Counted from the first letter of the stretch, positions 25,704 to 39,819 are shown. The stretch is DNA of 64,000 nucleotides from Shewanella livingstonensis (GCF_003855395.1 NZ_CP034015.1:4164001-4228000); one strand, 5' to 3'. Made by a program: numbers and translations. The notes: generated from the sequence alone by a model not told the origin.

Positions 25704-25726
25704 ACTTAACTGATAATCAGTTAAGT
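25704..25726. promoter_or_regulatory. Perfect 23-bp palindrome upstream of the activator gene
   Basis: ACTTAACTGAT-A-ATCAGTTAAGT, 11-bp arms around one base, 60 nt ahead of the preferred activator start. Likely an operator for a dimeric regulator. Confidence 0.6.
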
Positions 25727-25739
25727 GAAAAGTAACAAT

Positions 25740-25761
25740 CTTAGCACTTGCAAGTGCTAAG
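25740..25761. promoter_or_regulatory. Perfect 22-bp palindrome upstream of the activator gene
   Basis: CTTAGCACTTG/CAAGTGCTAAG, perfectly symmetrical with no spacer, 14 bp from the preceding palindrome and of different sequence. Two separate perfect palindromes suggest two binding proteins or one operator plus one RNA hairpin. Confidence 0.6.
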
Positions 25762-25866
25762 GTGATTCGTAAAATAGCAGAAATATCAATGTAGTTACAA
25801 CTGTGATGATGTTTATTCGTGAGGATTGATAAGGAATAAAAAATTAAGAAAGTCACCACATTAAAT

Positions 25867-26055
25867 TTATTTCAACAAGTCCCGTTCTTCAATCCTTTCC
25901 AATATCCAATCTTGTATTTCACTCTCAACCCAGGCGACTGACCTGACACCGAGGTTAACTGACTTAGGGAATACGCCTTCATCCATCAACTTGTAAATTG
26001 TTGAGCGTGCCAGTGCGGTGCACTCCATGACGGTTCTAAGTTTGATTAGCTTCAT
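25867..26055 (-). CDS. AlpA-family regulator/excisionase
   Basis: A 62-aa MerR-like helix-turn-helix protein of the AlpA type: KLIKLRTVMECTALARSTIY, then LMDEGVFPKSVNLGVRSVAW and VESEIQDWILERI. The MDEGxFPKxVxLGxRxVAWxxxEIxxWI pattern is diagnostic. In E. coli CP4-57, AlpA turns on the integrase/excisionase of a resident element. Start ATG 26055 has GAGGT ahead; the frame runs 18 codons further without a ribosome site. It lies at the right end of the island, opposite the integrase, so it may control excision or be left from a second element. Upstream, 26056-26445 holds no clear gene but has a GATCAGT-GAAA-ACTGATC hairpin (26371-26388). Confidence 0.85.
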   Translation of the reverse strand: MKLIKLRTVMECTALARSTIYKLMDEGVFPKSVNLGVRSVAWVESEIQDWILERIEERDLLK

Positions 26056-26445
26056 TGTGAATACCTCATATTTGATATTAAGTGGGTTACCAAACCACTC
26101 ATGTAGCATACAGTTGATAATGATACTGGGTACTTCAGGCTACTAGACATGTACACCAAAAAAATACAAATTATCCCCCAGTCAGAACCCTGCACGCAAA
26201 TTATGGGAACGAGTTGGTCTTCCTGCAAACCATAGGTTTATTCTAATCCAAGAGATTTAGCATTATCTTTCTCTAATGTAGTGAATCAAACAGTAAAAGA
26301 GCTAGATACAAATCAATCTTTATTGCTCAAAATTAATATGTATTAAGCCAAGTCATTTTTCTCGACACAAGATCAGTGAAAACTGATCAGTTTAGAGAGC
26401 GAACGCCATGTACGTTTTATATGTGTAGTCGATTCAACAATTAAG

Positions 26446-26733
26446 CTAATGGCCGTTGATAGCCAAGAGACCTATCAAACGGCTTGTAGAGCCAGCTTTA
26501 AAAATGAATGGCAAATCAAGGGGCGCTGGAGGTGATGCAATTAATAGAACGGACCCATCATGAGCATTCGATAATATTTGTGAGACTTTTGACAAGTTGC
26601 TAGCTAACAACCCTTCATTATTGCAATACAATAAATCGGTTCTATTAACCACTCCATATAATTCAACGAATCTCATATCAAAGTCCATTAAGAGACTGTA
26701 ACTAATTTTGTGTAACTGGCGATAAGTGACCAA
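26446..26733 (-). CDS. Doubtful hypothetical ORF
   Basis: A 95-aa open frame (TTG start, no ribosome site seen; an inner ATG at codon 16 also lacks one). The sequence SLLMDFDMRFVELYGVVNRT and the stretch VLLIASPPAPLDLPFIFKAG do not match any family I know. It lies between the AlpA gene and tRNA-Trp in an area that looks eroded. It may be a real island gene, a remnant or chance. Further right, 26734-26990 has no gene; it has three TGGTCAC repeats (26889-26925). Confidence 0.25.
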   Translation of the reverse strand: MVTYRQLHKISYSLLMDFDMRFVELYGVVNRTDLLYCNNEGLLASNLSKVSQILSNAHDGSVLLIASPPAPLDLPFIFKAGSTSRLIGLLAINGH

Positions 26734-26992
26734 TTATCGGTAGGCTCATGTTGATGTTTAACGTGTTAACCGTACGTTGATACCGACTATTCTCGCAGCT
26801 TGGCTATCGACAATTAACAGAGCGCTCATATCATCAGTAACAATATTTTGCAGGCGAGAAAGTCCCATACATGGACAAGATAAAAGCGTCATGGTCACGG
26901 TTTGGTCACCATTTGGTCACCAATGGCAAAATTGAAATTTTCTGGGGTAAGGAATTGGTGCTATAAAGGAGACTAAAAAATGATAAAATCCA

Positions 26993-27027
26993 GAAAAAAC
27001 AAAGGCCTAGCATTTCTGCTAGGCCTT
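26993..27027 (-). terminator. Intrinsic terminator of tRNA-Trp
   Basis: On the minus strand AAGGCCTAGCA-GAAA-TGCTAGGCCTT is followed by TTTGTTTTTT. It starts 8 nt after the tRNA 3' end. Confidence 0.92.
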
Positions 27028-27034
27028 CTTAATT

Positions 27035-27111
27035 TGGCAGGGGTGGCAAGACTCGAACTCGCAACCATCGGTTTTGGAGACCGCTGTTCTACCAATTGGA
27101 ACTACACCCCT
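27035..27111 (-). tRNA. tRNA-Trp (anticodon CCA)
   Basis: The minus strand folds as a standard cloverleaf: acceptor AGGGGTG/CACCCCT, D arm GTTCCAATTGGTAGAAC, anticodon arm with loop CTCCAAA (anticodon CCA), T arm with GTTCGAGTC, discriminator G, and an encoded CCA tail. The 77-nt span includes the CCA. It stands alone about 0.98 kb downstream of the 5S gene on the same strand, with its own promoter and terminator. It lies at the boundary between island and rrn operon, so it is a natural candidate attachment site, though no duplicated 3' end was found near the integrase. Confidence 0.95.
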
Positions 27112-27124
27112 GTTGACGAGGGGC

Positions 27125-27153
27125 ATTATGCTAAAACCACCACCAAAGGTAAA
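27125..27153 (-). promoter_or_regulatory. Probable promoter of tRNA-Trp
   Basis: On the minus strand TTTACC - 17 nt - CATAAT, followed by a GC-rich stretch (GCCCC) just before the tRNA, as in stringently controlled promoters. The remaining 27154-28029 shows no gene, only a short tandem repeat. Confidence 0.5.
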
Positions 27154-27436
27154 GTACTTTTTATAATAAAGTGCTCAATTGCAGTTTTTTCAGGCAAGTT
27201 AGCCATTATAACTGGTTTCTAAACAGATTATGTTTTTACAACACCGTTGCGGAAGTTGATTAATTTCAACTGTAACTTGGTTAAGTTCAGTAAAATGCCA
27301 TTCGAAATGTTGCTTTATTTCGCTGGCTTTAGTGTCTTTATGGACGAAAATAGAAATAATCTGAGCATAGTATTCGACAATTATTTTCCAAGCATGAGGT
27401 CAATAACCATAGCGCCATCATGCTCAAGATATTGCT

Positions 27437-27470
27437 TGATTTGTGATTTGTGATTTGTGATTTGTGATTT
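27437..27470. repeat. 7-bp tandem repeat (TGATTTG)n
   Basis: About 4.9 exact copies of TGATTTG in the gene-free stretch between tRNA-Trp and the rrn operon. Likely slippage-prone; no function visible. Confidence 0.85.
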
Positions 27471-28029
27471 AAATATATCGATTTTCAAGCAAGATTGGAC
27501 TAGTTTGTTTCTTTAATCCTCATACCCAACAAGTGATACTGACAGTTCAAACGACTCTTATAACAAGATCTAAAGTCAGCCTATATACTTACCTAATAAT
27601 AATGCCTCTATGGCTAATACTTGCATTAAATGATCAGCAAGGACATAGAAATGTAGCGATTAAATTATAGCCGTGGTGAAGTCTAGGTTAGCTCTCATGC
27701 TCAGCGTTATGATGGTCAAGACTATGATGACCTTTCAATAAAAAATACTAATTATAATGACTGCAACACGGGTCATTAGGTATAGCTTGTCGCAACGCCT
27801 TAACACACTACTGATCATGACCTTTAGAACTCAAATAAGTAAGATGTTTCAGGATAGTTTGTCTAAATTACAAACTCACTTACAGACAAAAAAGCTAGCT
27901 ATATCATCGAGGACTCTTTTATCCTCGTAGGGGGACGCATGGGCATAAAGGTCACACTGCAGTCATATTTCAATCTAGTTTGCGCTTGTTAGCATCATCT
28001 ATGTTTCGATATGCTTAAATTACAGACGT

Positions 28030-28057
28030 AAAAAAGCCCGCTATATAATAGCGGGCT
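28030..28057 (-). terminator. Intrinsic terminator of the rrn operon
   Basis: On the minus strand AGCCCGCTAT-TAT-ATAGCGGGCT followed by TTTTT, 30 nt after the 5S gene. Confidence 0.92.
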
Positions 28058-28086
28058 GTTTCACGACTCTTGCAAGTCAATTAGGC

Positions 28087-28203
28087 GCCTGGAAATGACC
28101 TACTCTCGCATGGGGAGACCCCACACTACCATCGGCGATACTGTGTTTCACTTCTGAGTTCGGAATGGGATCAGGTGGTGCCACAGCTCTATGGTTTCCA
28201 GAC
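28087..28203 (-). rRNA. rrf: 5S ribosomal RNA
   Basis: The minus strand contains the conserved 5S blocks: TGTCTGGAAACCATAGAGC at the 5' end, the ACCTGATCCCATTCCGAACT block, GAAGTGAAAC, and the 3' part GCGAGAGTAGG closing with CCAGGCG that pairs with the 5' end. Ends are accurate to a few bases. It is the last gene of the operon, about 150 nt after the 23S gene. Confidence 0.95.
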
Positions 28204-28351
28204 AAATTTGCATATCTAACACACTAATTCTTCATTAGGCATTAAATAATAATTCGGAAAGCTGATTGCTTCTATCTTACTTTGAGTCTCTTCACATCGT
28301 TTAAGCGCTTCATTCTAACACTAAGGTCAGTAAAACCCATCTGGGTTGTAT

Positions 28352-31254
<2,903 letters not shown>

Positions 31255-31518
31255 ATACAACCCAAATGAGTTTCACACCCTTGAATTAACAAGAGAAGAA
31301 CTCTGGGTCATATCATGACCTGCTGGTTTTTACTTGTCTCACTCCCGACCAGGAAGTGGACTCGCCTTAGTCTTTTAGAATATTCAAGACACTTAAACAG
31401 TGTGTTGAGAACTCAAGTGTTAATGCTTTCGCATTAACGTTTTTCGCACTAACGTAATCACACAAACGACAACGAATCATCATCCATGCGCCTTTAGTTA
31501 GTACTATCAGCTTTCCAA

Positions 31519-31533
31519 ATTGTTAAAGAACAA
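31519..31533 (-). promoter_or_regulatory. boxA antitermination element in the 16S-23S spacer
   Basis: On the minus strand TTGTTCTTTAACAAT matches the NusB/NusE boxA core. The spacer (31255-31644) has no tRNA gene. Confidence 0.7.
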
Positions 31534-31644
31534 TGCTAACCGGCTCGCGGCGCATTTCACTCTACTTCCGAAGAAGTTAACAAGTAATCTGTGTGAACAC
31601 TCACATGCATTGCTGCACTTTAGGTATTGAGTTAGTCGTATAGG

Positions 31645-33186
<1,542 letters not shown>

Positions 33187-33394
33187 AAAGTTTTTTGAAA
33201 CCCGAAGGTTTCGGCTCAATGAATTCTGATTTCATTAATTAGACTCGGAAGAATCTAAATAATGTTTGTACATATTACTATGAACATTCATCGTTGCATT
33301 GAGTTTAAATTTTTTGATTGTCAACATTCCGAAGAACAGAAGACAATTTCGAATAACTCAATACCTGTGAATGTCCACACAGATTTCTTGTTTA

Positions 33395-33409
33395 GATTGT
33401 TAAAGAACG
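33395..33409 (-). promoter_or_regulatory. boxA antitermination element in the rrn leader
   Basis: On the minus strand CGTTCTTTAACAATC, about 210 nt ahead of the 16S 5' end. Almost the same core occurs in the 16S-23S spacer. Confidence 0.75.
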
Positions 33410-33466
33410 TGATGTCGATTTTTCATACATCGCCATAAGACGCTAGGTCGTTGGCTTGGGGTGCGT

Positions 33467-33494
33467 ATTCTACGCTTTCCCGTGTCGGCGTCAA
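33467..33494 (-). promoter_or_regulatory. rrn promoter (proximal)
   Basis: On the minus strand TTGACG - 16 nt - TAGAAT, followed by a GC-rich discriminator (ACGCACCCC) typical of growth-rate-controlled rRNA promoters. Confidence 0.85.
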
Positions 33495-33599
33495 GTGTTT
33501 TTTCAAACTTTCTTTTTGCCTTGAATTCAGTGTTATTAACCACTTAACTCAACCCAACTCGGTGACCGCTTTCGCTGTCTGCCGTGTCAGTGGATGCGC

Positions 33600-33627
33600 A
33601 TTATAGGCAACACAAGATTTTGTGCAA
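33600..33627 (-). promoter_or_regulatory. rrn promoter (distal)
   Basis: On the minus strand TTGCAC - 16 nt - TATAAT with a GCGCATCC discriminator, 106 nt upstream of the proximal copy. Tandem promoters are usual for rrn operons. The stretch 33628-33961 shows no gene. Confidence 0.75.
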
Positions 33628-33961
33628 GGCCTTTTTAAAAGATTTTATCAAAACAGCACTCAACCGAACACTATTCAAACAGATGAGTACTAAAAGCAAT
33701 CAATAAGGTTTATTTTTGTTCAAAAAAGCTATTAGCTATTTAAGCATTAATACTCCGTAAGGTATTAATGTTTGCCAAAATGGACAGAAACTATAGTAAA
33801 ACATCAATATTTGGATAGAAAACACGTCATTTTATAAAATTTTACTAGAAAACTCTGATTAGCTTTGCTCTTTATAAGCTAATGACCCATAACGACGGAC
33901 GCTTTTGATAGTATTGAAGGGCGTATTTTAGTTTTCATTGTTATTAGTGTTATGGGCACTA

Positions 33962-34772
33962 CTACTTAGTATGAGCATTATCATTAGGAGAATCGATAGT
34001 TGAGCTTGGTTGAAGATCTTGTTTATGCGGTTCATCACCAACAATCTGCGCTACGGTTAACTTCTTAATCGTTTTAATGGTGATCACAGCTCCAGATAGG
34101 GCATATATACAAAAACCAAGACAAAGGATGATTGCTGGTTCAATAGAGATAATAATGAATACACCCACCAGCAATAACATCACCATAAAATTCACTTTCC
34201 CTCGCTAATCAACTTCCTTAAACAAGTGATAGCGAAAATTACTCACCATAAATAGTGAAGTGTGGTTATCAGTGCCGCAAGGTAATTAAAATCTGTGGGA
34301 TCGAGTTCATATTGAGATCGGCTCCAAATACTACCAGCAATTAACGCTCCAACAGGACTCGCGAGCCCTTGATCAAAGCGTTTGTCGACCACACCAACTT
34401 GAGTGTTAAAACCAGCTAATCTTAATGCAACACAAGTTCAGTAAATAAAAGCCGCTAACCAACCCATTTTACCTAAATCTTGCAAAGCCCAGTTATAAAC
34501 AAGGATGGCTGGGGCCATACCAAAAGAAACCATATCGGCCAAGCTATCATATTAAGTCCCAAAATAACTTTGAGTATTTGTCAATCATGCACTCTGCCAT
34601 CGAGTCCATCACAGATCATGGCAATAAAGATAGCGATAGCGGCAGATTCGAAATGACTATTCATTGATGAAATGACAGCATAGAAACCTGAAAATAATCC
34701 AGCGGTAGTAAATAAGTTAGGTAATAAGTAAATACCTTTATTTTTTACTGGGTGATTAGGTGAATTTTGCAT
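33962..34772 (-). pseudogene. pssA: Decayed pssA (CDP-diacylglycerol-serine O-phosphatidyltransferase)
   Basis: The N-terminal piece (34581-34772) reads GIYLLPNLFTTAGLFSGFYA ... MICDGLDGRV, the CDP-alcohol phosphatidyltransferase motif, and then leaves frame. The middle (34210-34560) still codes for [20 protein letters not shown] and, in another frame, FNTQVGVVDKRFDQGLASPV. The C-terminal piece (33962-34195) has MVMLLLVGVFIIISIEPAII and the tail TIKTIKKLTVAQIVG. Several frameshifts and in-frame stops separate these blocks, and the D-x3-D part of the active site is broken. The intact enzyme makes phosphatidylserine in the inner membrane, so a functional copy presumably exists elsewhere in the chromosome. 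The decayed copy lies just upstream of the rrn operon promoters. Confidence 0.85.
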
Positions 34773-34870
34773 ACACTTTAGACATTACTGTTTAGCTGTT
34801 GGATTTATAGTCAAAGATGACATATTTTGGAACATTCAAGCATAACGTCAATTAGCTCTAGGATACTCAA

Positions 34871-35314
34871 ATGGGAATTATGCGTTTAGTTATTGGTTTA
34901 GCCACTTTAGCATTTAGTACATCATTATTAGCCGGGACTATTTACACGTGGGTAGATGACTCTGGAGTTGTACATTACAGTCAGCAACAACCCTTAAATG
35001 TAGATGCTCGCAAGATTTATAGTGAGGATATGGAACCAGCTAAGATCGGAACTTATACCCCTCAAAAAAAAGCCTTTACTAAAGTTGAAACTGAATTAGA
35101 AAAATCGGCAAAAATCATTAACGAAAAAGATAAACAACAAGCCAAAGATATCTGTGAAAGTGCTAAACACAGCCTGAGTGTTTTGAAGACTCACAGTAAA
35201 TTAAATCAGCAAAATAAAGAAACTGGCGAGTCAATAGCCATGACAGAAGAACAAAGGCAAGCTGCAATAGCTGAAAATACAGAAAGAGTCAGCTTATTTT
35301 GCCAAAGTAAATAA
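34871..35314 (+). CDS. DUF4124-domain secreted protein
   Basis: A 147-aa protein with a signal peptide (MRLVIGLATLAFSTSLLAG) followed at once by the DUF4124 block TIYTWVDDSGVVHYSQQQP. The rest is a Lys/Gln/Glu-rich helical part with two Cys residues (DICESAKHSL and SLFCQSK). DUF4124 proteins are periplasmic or lipoprotein-like and of unknown function. The ATG at 34871 has AGGA at suitable distance; an ATG three codons later is possible. It stands alone and converges on clpB, with a bidirectional terminator between. Confidence 0.85.
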   Translation: MGIMRLVIGLATLAFSTSLLAGTIYTWVDDSGVVHYSQQQPLNVDARKIYSEDMEPAKIGTYTPQKKAFTKVETELEKSAKIINEKDKQQAKDICESAKHSLSVLKTHSKLNQQNKETGESIAMTEEQRQAAIAENTERVSLFCQSK

Positions 35315-35317
35315 TAG

Positions 35318-35343
35318 ACAAAGGGAGCAAATGCTCCCTTTGT
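35318..35343. terminator. Terminator between the DUF4124 gene and clpB
   Basis: ACAAAGGGAGCA-AA-TGCTCCCTTTGT, a perfect 12-bp stem, 3 nt after the DUF4124 stop and 33 nt after the clpB end; probably works in both directions. Confidence 0.75.
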
Positions 35344-35376
35344 TATAACGGCTTCAAATAATAGTGTTAAATAACA

Positions 35377-37950
35377 TTATTGAATGAAGGCTAGTTTGCC
35401 ATCTTCCACAACAACTTTAATCATTTTACCTGGTAATAATTGACCACGAAGTAATTTTTGCGCTAGTGGATTTTCCACTTCTTGCTGCAGAGCTCTTTTT
35501 AATGGTCTTGCTCCGTATACAGGGTCGAATCCAGCTTCAGCGATTAATGATAATGCCGCATCAGATAATTCAATATCGAATTCTTTTTCAATTAAACGTT
35601 TACGTAATAACTCAAATTGAATACTAGCAATATGCTTGATATTTGCAGCATCTAAAGGATGAAATACCACCGATTCATCAATTCGATTTAAAAACTCTGG
35701 TCGGAAACTCTGCGTCACCACATTCATGACTCCAGCTTTCATCTCCTCATAGCTAGTATGACCAAAACCCTCTTGGATAATATCTGATCCTAGATTTGAG
35801 GTCATAATAATAACCGTGTTTTTAAAATCAACCGTCCTGCCTTGACCATCAGTTAAGCGACCATCATCCAATACTTGCAGTAGAACGTTAAAAACATCCG
35901 GATGCGCCTTCTCCACCTCGTCTAATAAAATCACCGAATAAGGTTTGCGACGGACAGTTTCAGTTAAATAGCCACCTTCTTCATAGCCAACATAACCGGG
36001 AGGAGCACCAACTAGACGAGAGACAGTGTGCTTTTCCATAAACTCAGACATATCAATACGTACCAAGGCAGACTCGGTATCAAACAAAAACTTAGCTAAT
36101 GCTTTGCATAACTCAGTTTTACCGACACCAGTTGGTCCAAGAAATAAAAATGAACCAATTGGACGTTGAGGATCAGCAAGGCCAGCACGACTTCGACGAA
36201 TGGCATTAGAAACCGCATCAACGGCTTCGTTTTGGCCGATAACACGCTGATGAAGTGCATCTTCCATATGCAATAGCTTTTCTCGTTCACCTTCAAGCAT
36301 TTTTGATACCGGAATACCGGTAGCTTTTGATAGCACTTCGGCAATTTCAACATCGGTGACTTTATTGCGTAGCAATGTCATATCTTGCATTTCAGCTTGT
36401 GAGGCTAAATCTAACTGTTTTTCAAGTTCAGGAATACGTCCATACTGCAATTCCGACATCCGCGTTAAATCGCCCGCACGACGAGAGACTTCTAAGTCCA
36501 TTCTAGCCTGTTCCAAATCGGCTTTAATATGCTGAGTACCTGCTAATGCCGCTTTTTCAGTATGCCAAATTTCATTCATCTCAGCCGCTTTACTTTCAAC
36601 GTCTTTTAATTCATGTTGTAAAAACTCAAGACGTTTACGACTGGCTTCATCAGACTCTTTACTTAACGCTTGTTCTTCTAGCTTAAGTTGAATCGCACGA
36701 CGCTCTAATCGATCTAGTGCTTCTGGCTTAGAGTCTATTTGCATTCTAATACTAGATGCAGCTTCATCAATTAGGTCGATGGCTTTGTCGGGCAGTTTTC
36801 GATCAGAAATATAACGATGTGACATGGTTGCTGCTGCAACAATTGCAGGATCGGTAATCTCAACATGATGATGTAATTCGTAGCGTTCTTTTAAACCACG
36901 CAAAATGGCAATAGTATCTTCAACACTAGGCTCATCGACAATCACTTTTTGGAAGCGACGCTCAAGCGCGGCATCTTTCTCAATATATTGGCGATATTCA
37001 TCAAGAGTTGTTGCCCCAACACAATGTAAGTCACCTCGTGCCAACGCAGGCTTAAGCATATTACCGGCATCCATTGCGCCCTCGCCTTTACCAGCGCCGA
37101 CCATGGTATGTAACTCATCAATAAAGAGGATAACTTGACCTTCTTCTTGAGATAATTCATTTAGTACTGCTTTTAAACGTTCTTCAAATTCACCACGATA
37201 TTTAGCTCCGGCAATTAACGAGCCCATGTCTAATGACAATACTCGTTTATTTTTGATCCCTTCAGGGACTTCACCATTAACAATGCGCTGTGCTAAACCT
37301 TCAACAATGGCGGTCTTACCCACACCAGGTTCACCAATTAATACTGGGTTATTTTTAGTGCGACGTTGCAACACTTGGATCGTACGGCGAATTTCTTCAT
37401 CACGGCCAATAACAGGGTCTAATTTACCTTGTTCAGCACGCTCAGTTAAATCAACGGTAAATTTTTTCAATGCTTGACGTTGATCTTCTGCATTAGGATC
37501 ATCGACTTTTTGCCCACCGCGCATATCTTCAATGGTTTTTTCCATTAATTCTTTGCTAGCACCGGAGTCTTTCAAGGCTTTGGCAAGAGGATCGTTATTT
37601 TCCAATGCTGCCAAGACAAATAATTCTGATGAAATATATTTATCTTTGCGCTTTTGCGCTAGTTTATCGCATAGATTCAGTAACCGAATTAATCCTTGTG
37701 ACAGTTGAACATCGCCACCAGTACCTTCAACTTGTGGTAAGCGCTCTAACTCTTGGCTAATCGCCGAGCGAAGCGCACTTACTCTAATCCCCGCTTGGGT
37801 GAGTAAAGAATGAATTGAGCCGGAATCTTGATTTAATAGCGCCATCATTAAATGGATAGGTTCTATAAATTGATGGTCGCGCCCCAATGCTAAAGATTGG
37901 GCATCAGAAATAGCAATTTGAAACTTATTAGTCATACGATCGAGTCTCAT
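35377..37950 (-). CDS. clpB: ClpB protein disaggregase
   Basis: An 857-aa Hsp100 chaperone that, with DnaK, pulls apart aggregated proteins. The N-terminal Clp-N domain starts [20 protein letters not shown]. The first AAA+ module has Walker [15 protein letters not shown] and Walker [12 protein letters not shown]. The long coiled-coil middle domain (around 400-530, [18 protein letters not shown]) separates it from the second AAA+ module ([28 protein letters not shown]). Length equals the E. coli protein. AGGAGG precedes the ATG, and a sigma-32-type promoter lies 71-98 nt upstream, so it is heat-shock controlled. It lies downstream of pgeF and rluD on the same strand, as in E. coli. Confidence 0.97.
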   Translation of the reverse strand: MRLDRMTNKFQIAISDAQSLALGRDHQFIEPIHLMMALLNQDSGSIHSLLTQAGIRVSALRSAISQELERLPQVEGTGGDVQLSQGLIRLLNLCDKLAQKRKDKYISSELFVLAALENNDPLAKALKDSGASKELMEKTIEDMRGGQKVDDPNAEDQRQALKKFTVDLTERAEQGKLDPVIGRDEEIRRTIQVLQRRTKNNPVLIGEPGVGKTAIVEGLAQRIVNGEVPEGIKNKRVLSLDMGSLIAGAKYRGEFEERLKAVLNELSQEEGQVILFIDELHTMVGAGKGEGAMDAGNMLKPALARGDLHCVGATTLDEYRQYIEKDAALERRFQKVIVDEPSVEDTIAILRGLKERYELHHHVEITDPAIVAAATMSHRYISDRKLPDKAIDLIDEAASSIRMQIDSKPEALDRLERRAIQLKLEEQALSKESDEASRKRLEFLQHELKDVESKAAEMNEIWHTEKAALAGTQHIKADLEQARMDLEVSRRAGDLTRMSELQYGRIPELEKQLDLASQAEMQDMTLLRNKVTDVEIAEVLSKATGIPVSKMLEGEREKLLHMEDALHQRVIGQNEAVDAVSNAIRRSRAGLADPQRPIGSFLFLGPTGVGKTELCKALAKFLFDTESALVRIDMSEFMEKHTVSRLVGAPPGYVGYEEGGYLTETVRRKPYSVILLDEVEKAHPDVFNVLLQVLDDGRLTDGQGRTVDFKNTVIIMTSNLGSDIIQEGFGHTSYEEMKAGVMNVVTQSFRPEFLNRIDESVVFHPLDAANIKHIASIQFELLRKRLIEKEFDIELSDAALSLIAEAGFDPVYGARPLKRALQQEVENPLAQKLLRGQLLPGKMIKVVVEDGKLAFIQ

Positions 37951-38020
37951 ACAACCTCCTAGGATCTGACACTTGTGGAATAGGAAATTAATTCAGAAAT
38001 GAATAATTTGTTAACTTAAA

Positions 38021-38048
38021 GATGGGGGCATTTAATGTAAACTCAAGG
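38021..38048 (-). promoter_or_regulatory. Heat-shock (sigma-32) promoter of clpB
   Basis: On the minus strand CCTTGAG - 13 nt - CCCCCATC, close to the sigma-32 consensus CTTGAA-N13-15-CCCCATNT, and in the right place for clpB. Confidence 0.8.
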
Positions 38049-38116
38049 TTAAAACTTAACCTAGATCAAAAAAACTGTTGTTTTTTTTAAACTTAAACCT
38101 GTTTTAGATGAATAAC

Positions 38117-38845
38117 CTAAGATTTAAGCCAAATTAATGAAGCCATTCGACCCGTTTGCATATCACGACGATAAGAAAAGTAATCTGGATTGGAAAAGGT
38201 ACACACATCTGCACTATAGCTTTGAATTACGCCTGCTGCGGATAAACGCAACTTGGCTAACCCAACTAAATCACCTAAGTATTTGCTGTTATGAGCTATA
38301 AAACACCTTGAAGCTTGTGGTTCTTGATTGATAAAAGCATTACGTACTTCATTGCCAACTTCAAATGCAACAGGACCAATGGCAGGCCCCAGGTAAGCGA
38401 TTAATGTTGACGGTGGAGACCGAAACATCGCTAATGCTTGCTCGATTACCCCCTCACACAATCCTCGCCACCCCGCATGAACAGCGGCAACTTCAGTGCC
38501 TTGCTTATTGCACAACAATATAGGTAAACAATCCGCTGTCATTACTGCACAAACATGACCAAACTGATTGCTATAACTACCATCAGCTATAATTGCTGTA
38601 GTCGTTGTTATTAATCTACCTGCATCAATCACTTTAGTGCCATGAACTTGCTCGAGCCAGGTTGGTTCAGCTGGTAATGACAATTGTTGACTTAATATCG
38701 CACGATTAGCCAATACGTGTTGAGGCTTATCACCTACATGTAACCCTAAATTTAAACTATCAAAAGGGCTAACACTAACACCACCAAAACGATTTGTTAT
38801 CGCCATGGCGACATTATCAGGTATTGGCCAATCATGCTTGAGCAT
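38117..38845 (-). CDS. pgeF: PgeF/YfiH, laccase-fold purine nucleoside/peptidoglycan editing enzyme
   Basis: A 242-aa protein of the YfiH/LACC1 family. The metal-binding set is present: HGTKV (His), ADCLPILLC (Cys) and VHAGWRGL (His), with the closing SYRRDMQTGRMASLIWL. In E. coli, PgeF hydrolyses wrongly built peptidoglycan precursors (with L-Ser in place of L-Ala); relatives act on purine nucleosides. Its ATG overlaps the rluD stop (TAATG), so the pair is translationally coupled, the standard arrangement in gammaproteobacteria. Cytoplasmic, no signal peptide. Confidence 0.93.
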   Translation of the reverse strand: MLKHDWPIPDNVAMAITNRFGGVSVSPFDSLNLGLHVGDKPQHVLANRAILSQQLSLPAEPTWLEQVHGTKVIDAGRLITTTTAIIADGSYSNQFGHVCAVMTADCLPILLCNKQGTEVAAVHAGWRGLCEGVIEQALAMFRSPPSTLIAYLGPAIGPVAFEVGNEVRNAFINQEPQASRCFIAHNSKYLGDLVGLAKLRLSAAGVIQSYSADVCTFSNPDYFSYRRDMQTGRMASLIWLKS

Positions 38846-39819
38846 TATAAATACACTATAGGATGAAGCTCTGTATCAACTCGAAGTGCTTTTGTCAGCT
38901 CAACCATGTCATCAGGAATAGGCGCATGCCAAGTCATAATTTCACAGGTAAACGGATGCGCGAGCTCTAAACGCACGGCGTGTAAAGCTTGGCGCTTAAA
39001 GCCTTTGAGTAACTCAAAAAACTCTGGGCTGGCAGATTTAGGCGGACGAGGACGACCACCATAAACCGGATCGCCAACTAACTCATGGCCAATATACGCC
39101 ATGTGAACACGAATTTGGTGAGTACGACCAGATTCCAGACGTAAACGCAAACGAGTATGAGCACGAAACTTTTCTGACACACGATAATGAGTCACTGATG
39201 GACGACCACTATGGATCACCGCCATTTGAGTACGACGCGTTGCGTGGCGCTCAATAGGTTCATCAACTGTGCCACCCGCCGTCATAGTGCCTAATACAAT
39301 CGCTTCATATTCGCGAACAATATCACGAGCTTGCAATGCTGCAACCAAATGCGTTTGTGCTTCAACTGTTTTAGCAACAACCATTAAACCTGTGGTGTCT
39401 TTATCTAAACGGTGCACAATACCGGCTCTTGGAACATGCTCAATATCAGGGCAATGATGCAGTAGCGCGTTCATCAATGTACCGTCAGCATTACCTGCAC
39501 CGGGATGCACAACTAAACCAGCTTGCTTATTTACCACTAAAATATGATCATCTTCATAGATAATATTCAGGGCGATATTTTGCGCTTTTGCGCGAACTTC
39601 TTCCTCGATAGTGGCGGTCACTTCTATCTGTTGAGTTTCGAAAACCTTTTCCCGTGGCTTGTCGACTGTGATACCGTCAATAGTAATTGCACCAGATAGG
39701 ATCCATTCCTTGATGCGTGTGCGCGAGTAGTCAGGGAACAAACCAGCTAATGCTTGGTCTAATCTCAGACCAGTTTGTGTTGCTGTTATCTCGCTTTTTA
39801 GATTAATCTCTTGTGTCAT
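38845..39819 (-). CDS. rluD: RluD, 23S rRNA pseudouridine synthase
   Basis: A 324-aa enzyme that makes pseudouridines at 23S positions 1911, 1915 and 1917 in helix 69. An N-terminal S4 RNA-binding domain (LRLDQALAGLFPDYSRTRIK) is followed by the catalytic domain with HRLDKDTTGLMVVAK, which contains the catalytic Asp, and by GRTHQIRVHMAYIGHELVGD. The C-terminal tail matches RluD rather than RluC. It is divergent from bamD with a 123-nt gap and coupled to pgeF, the conserved bamD/rluD-pgeF-clpB arrangement. Confidence 0.96.
   Translation of the reverse strand: MTQEINLKSEITATQTGLRLDQALAGLFPDYSRTRIKEWILSGAITIDGITVDKPREKVFETQQIEVTATIEEEVRAKAQNIALNIIYEDDHILVVNKQAGLVVHPGAGNADGTLMNALLHHCPDIEHVPRAGIVHRLDKDTTGLMVVAKTVEAQTHLVAALQARDIVREYEAIVLGTMTAGGTVDEPIERHATRRTQMAVIHSGRPSVTHYRVSEKFRAHTRLRLRLESGRTHQIRVHMAYIGHELVGDPVYGGRPRPPKSASPEFFELLKGFKRQALHAVRLELAHPFTCEIMTWHAPIPDDMVELTKALRVDTELHPIVYL

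Noticed and set aside
5381..26455. TAATGGCC present near both ends of the island (5382 and 26446) as possible attachment repeats
   Set aside because: Only 8 bp match and the flanks differ; this is expected by chance over such a distance.
26889..26925. Three TGGTCAC repeats next to tRNA-Trp as a remnant integrase C-terminus
   Set aside because: Only about 40 codons are open in any frame and no catalytic motif is present; the idea cannot be supported.
26980..27222. An 80-aa frame across tRNA-Trp
   Set aside because: It reads through the tRNA terminator and the tRNA in antisense; translation has no meaning here.
31255..31644. Search for tRNA-Ile/tRNA-Ala in the 16S-23S spacer
   Set aside because: No cloverleaf or T-arm sequence is present; the spacer holds only a boxA element.
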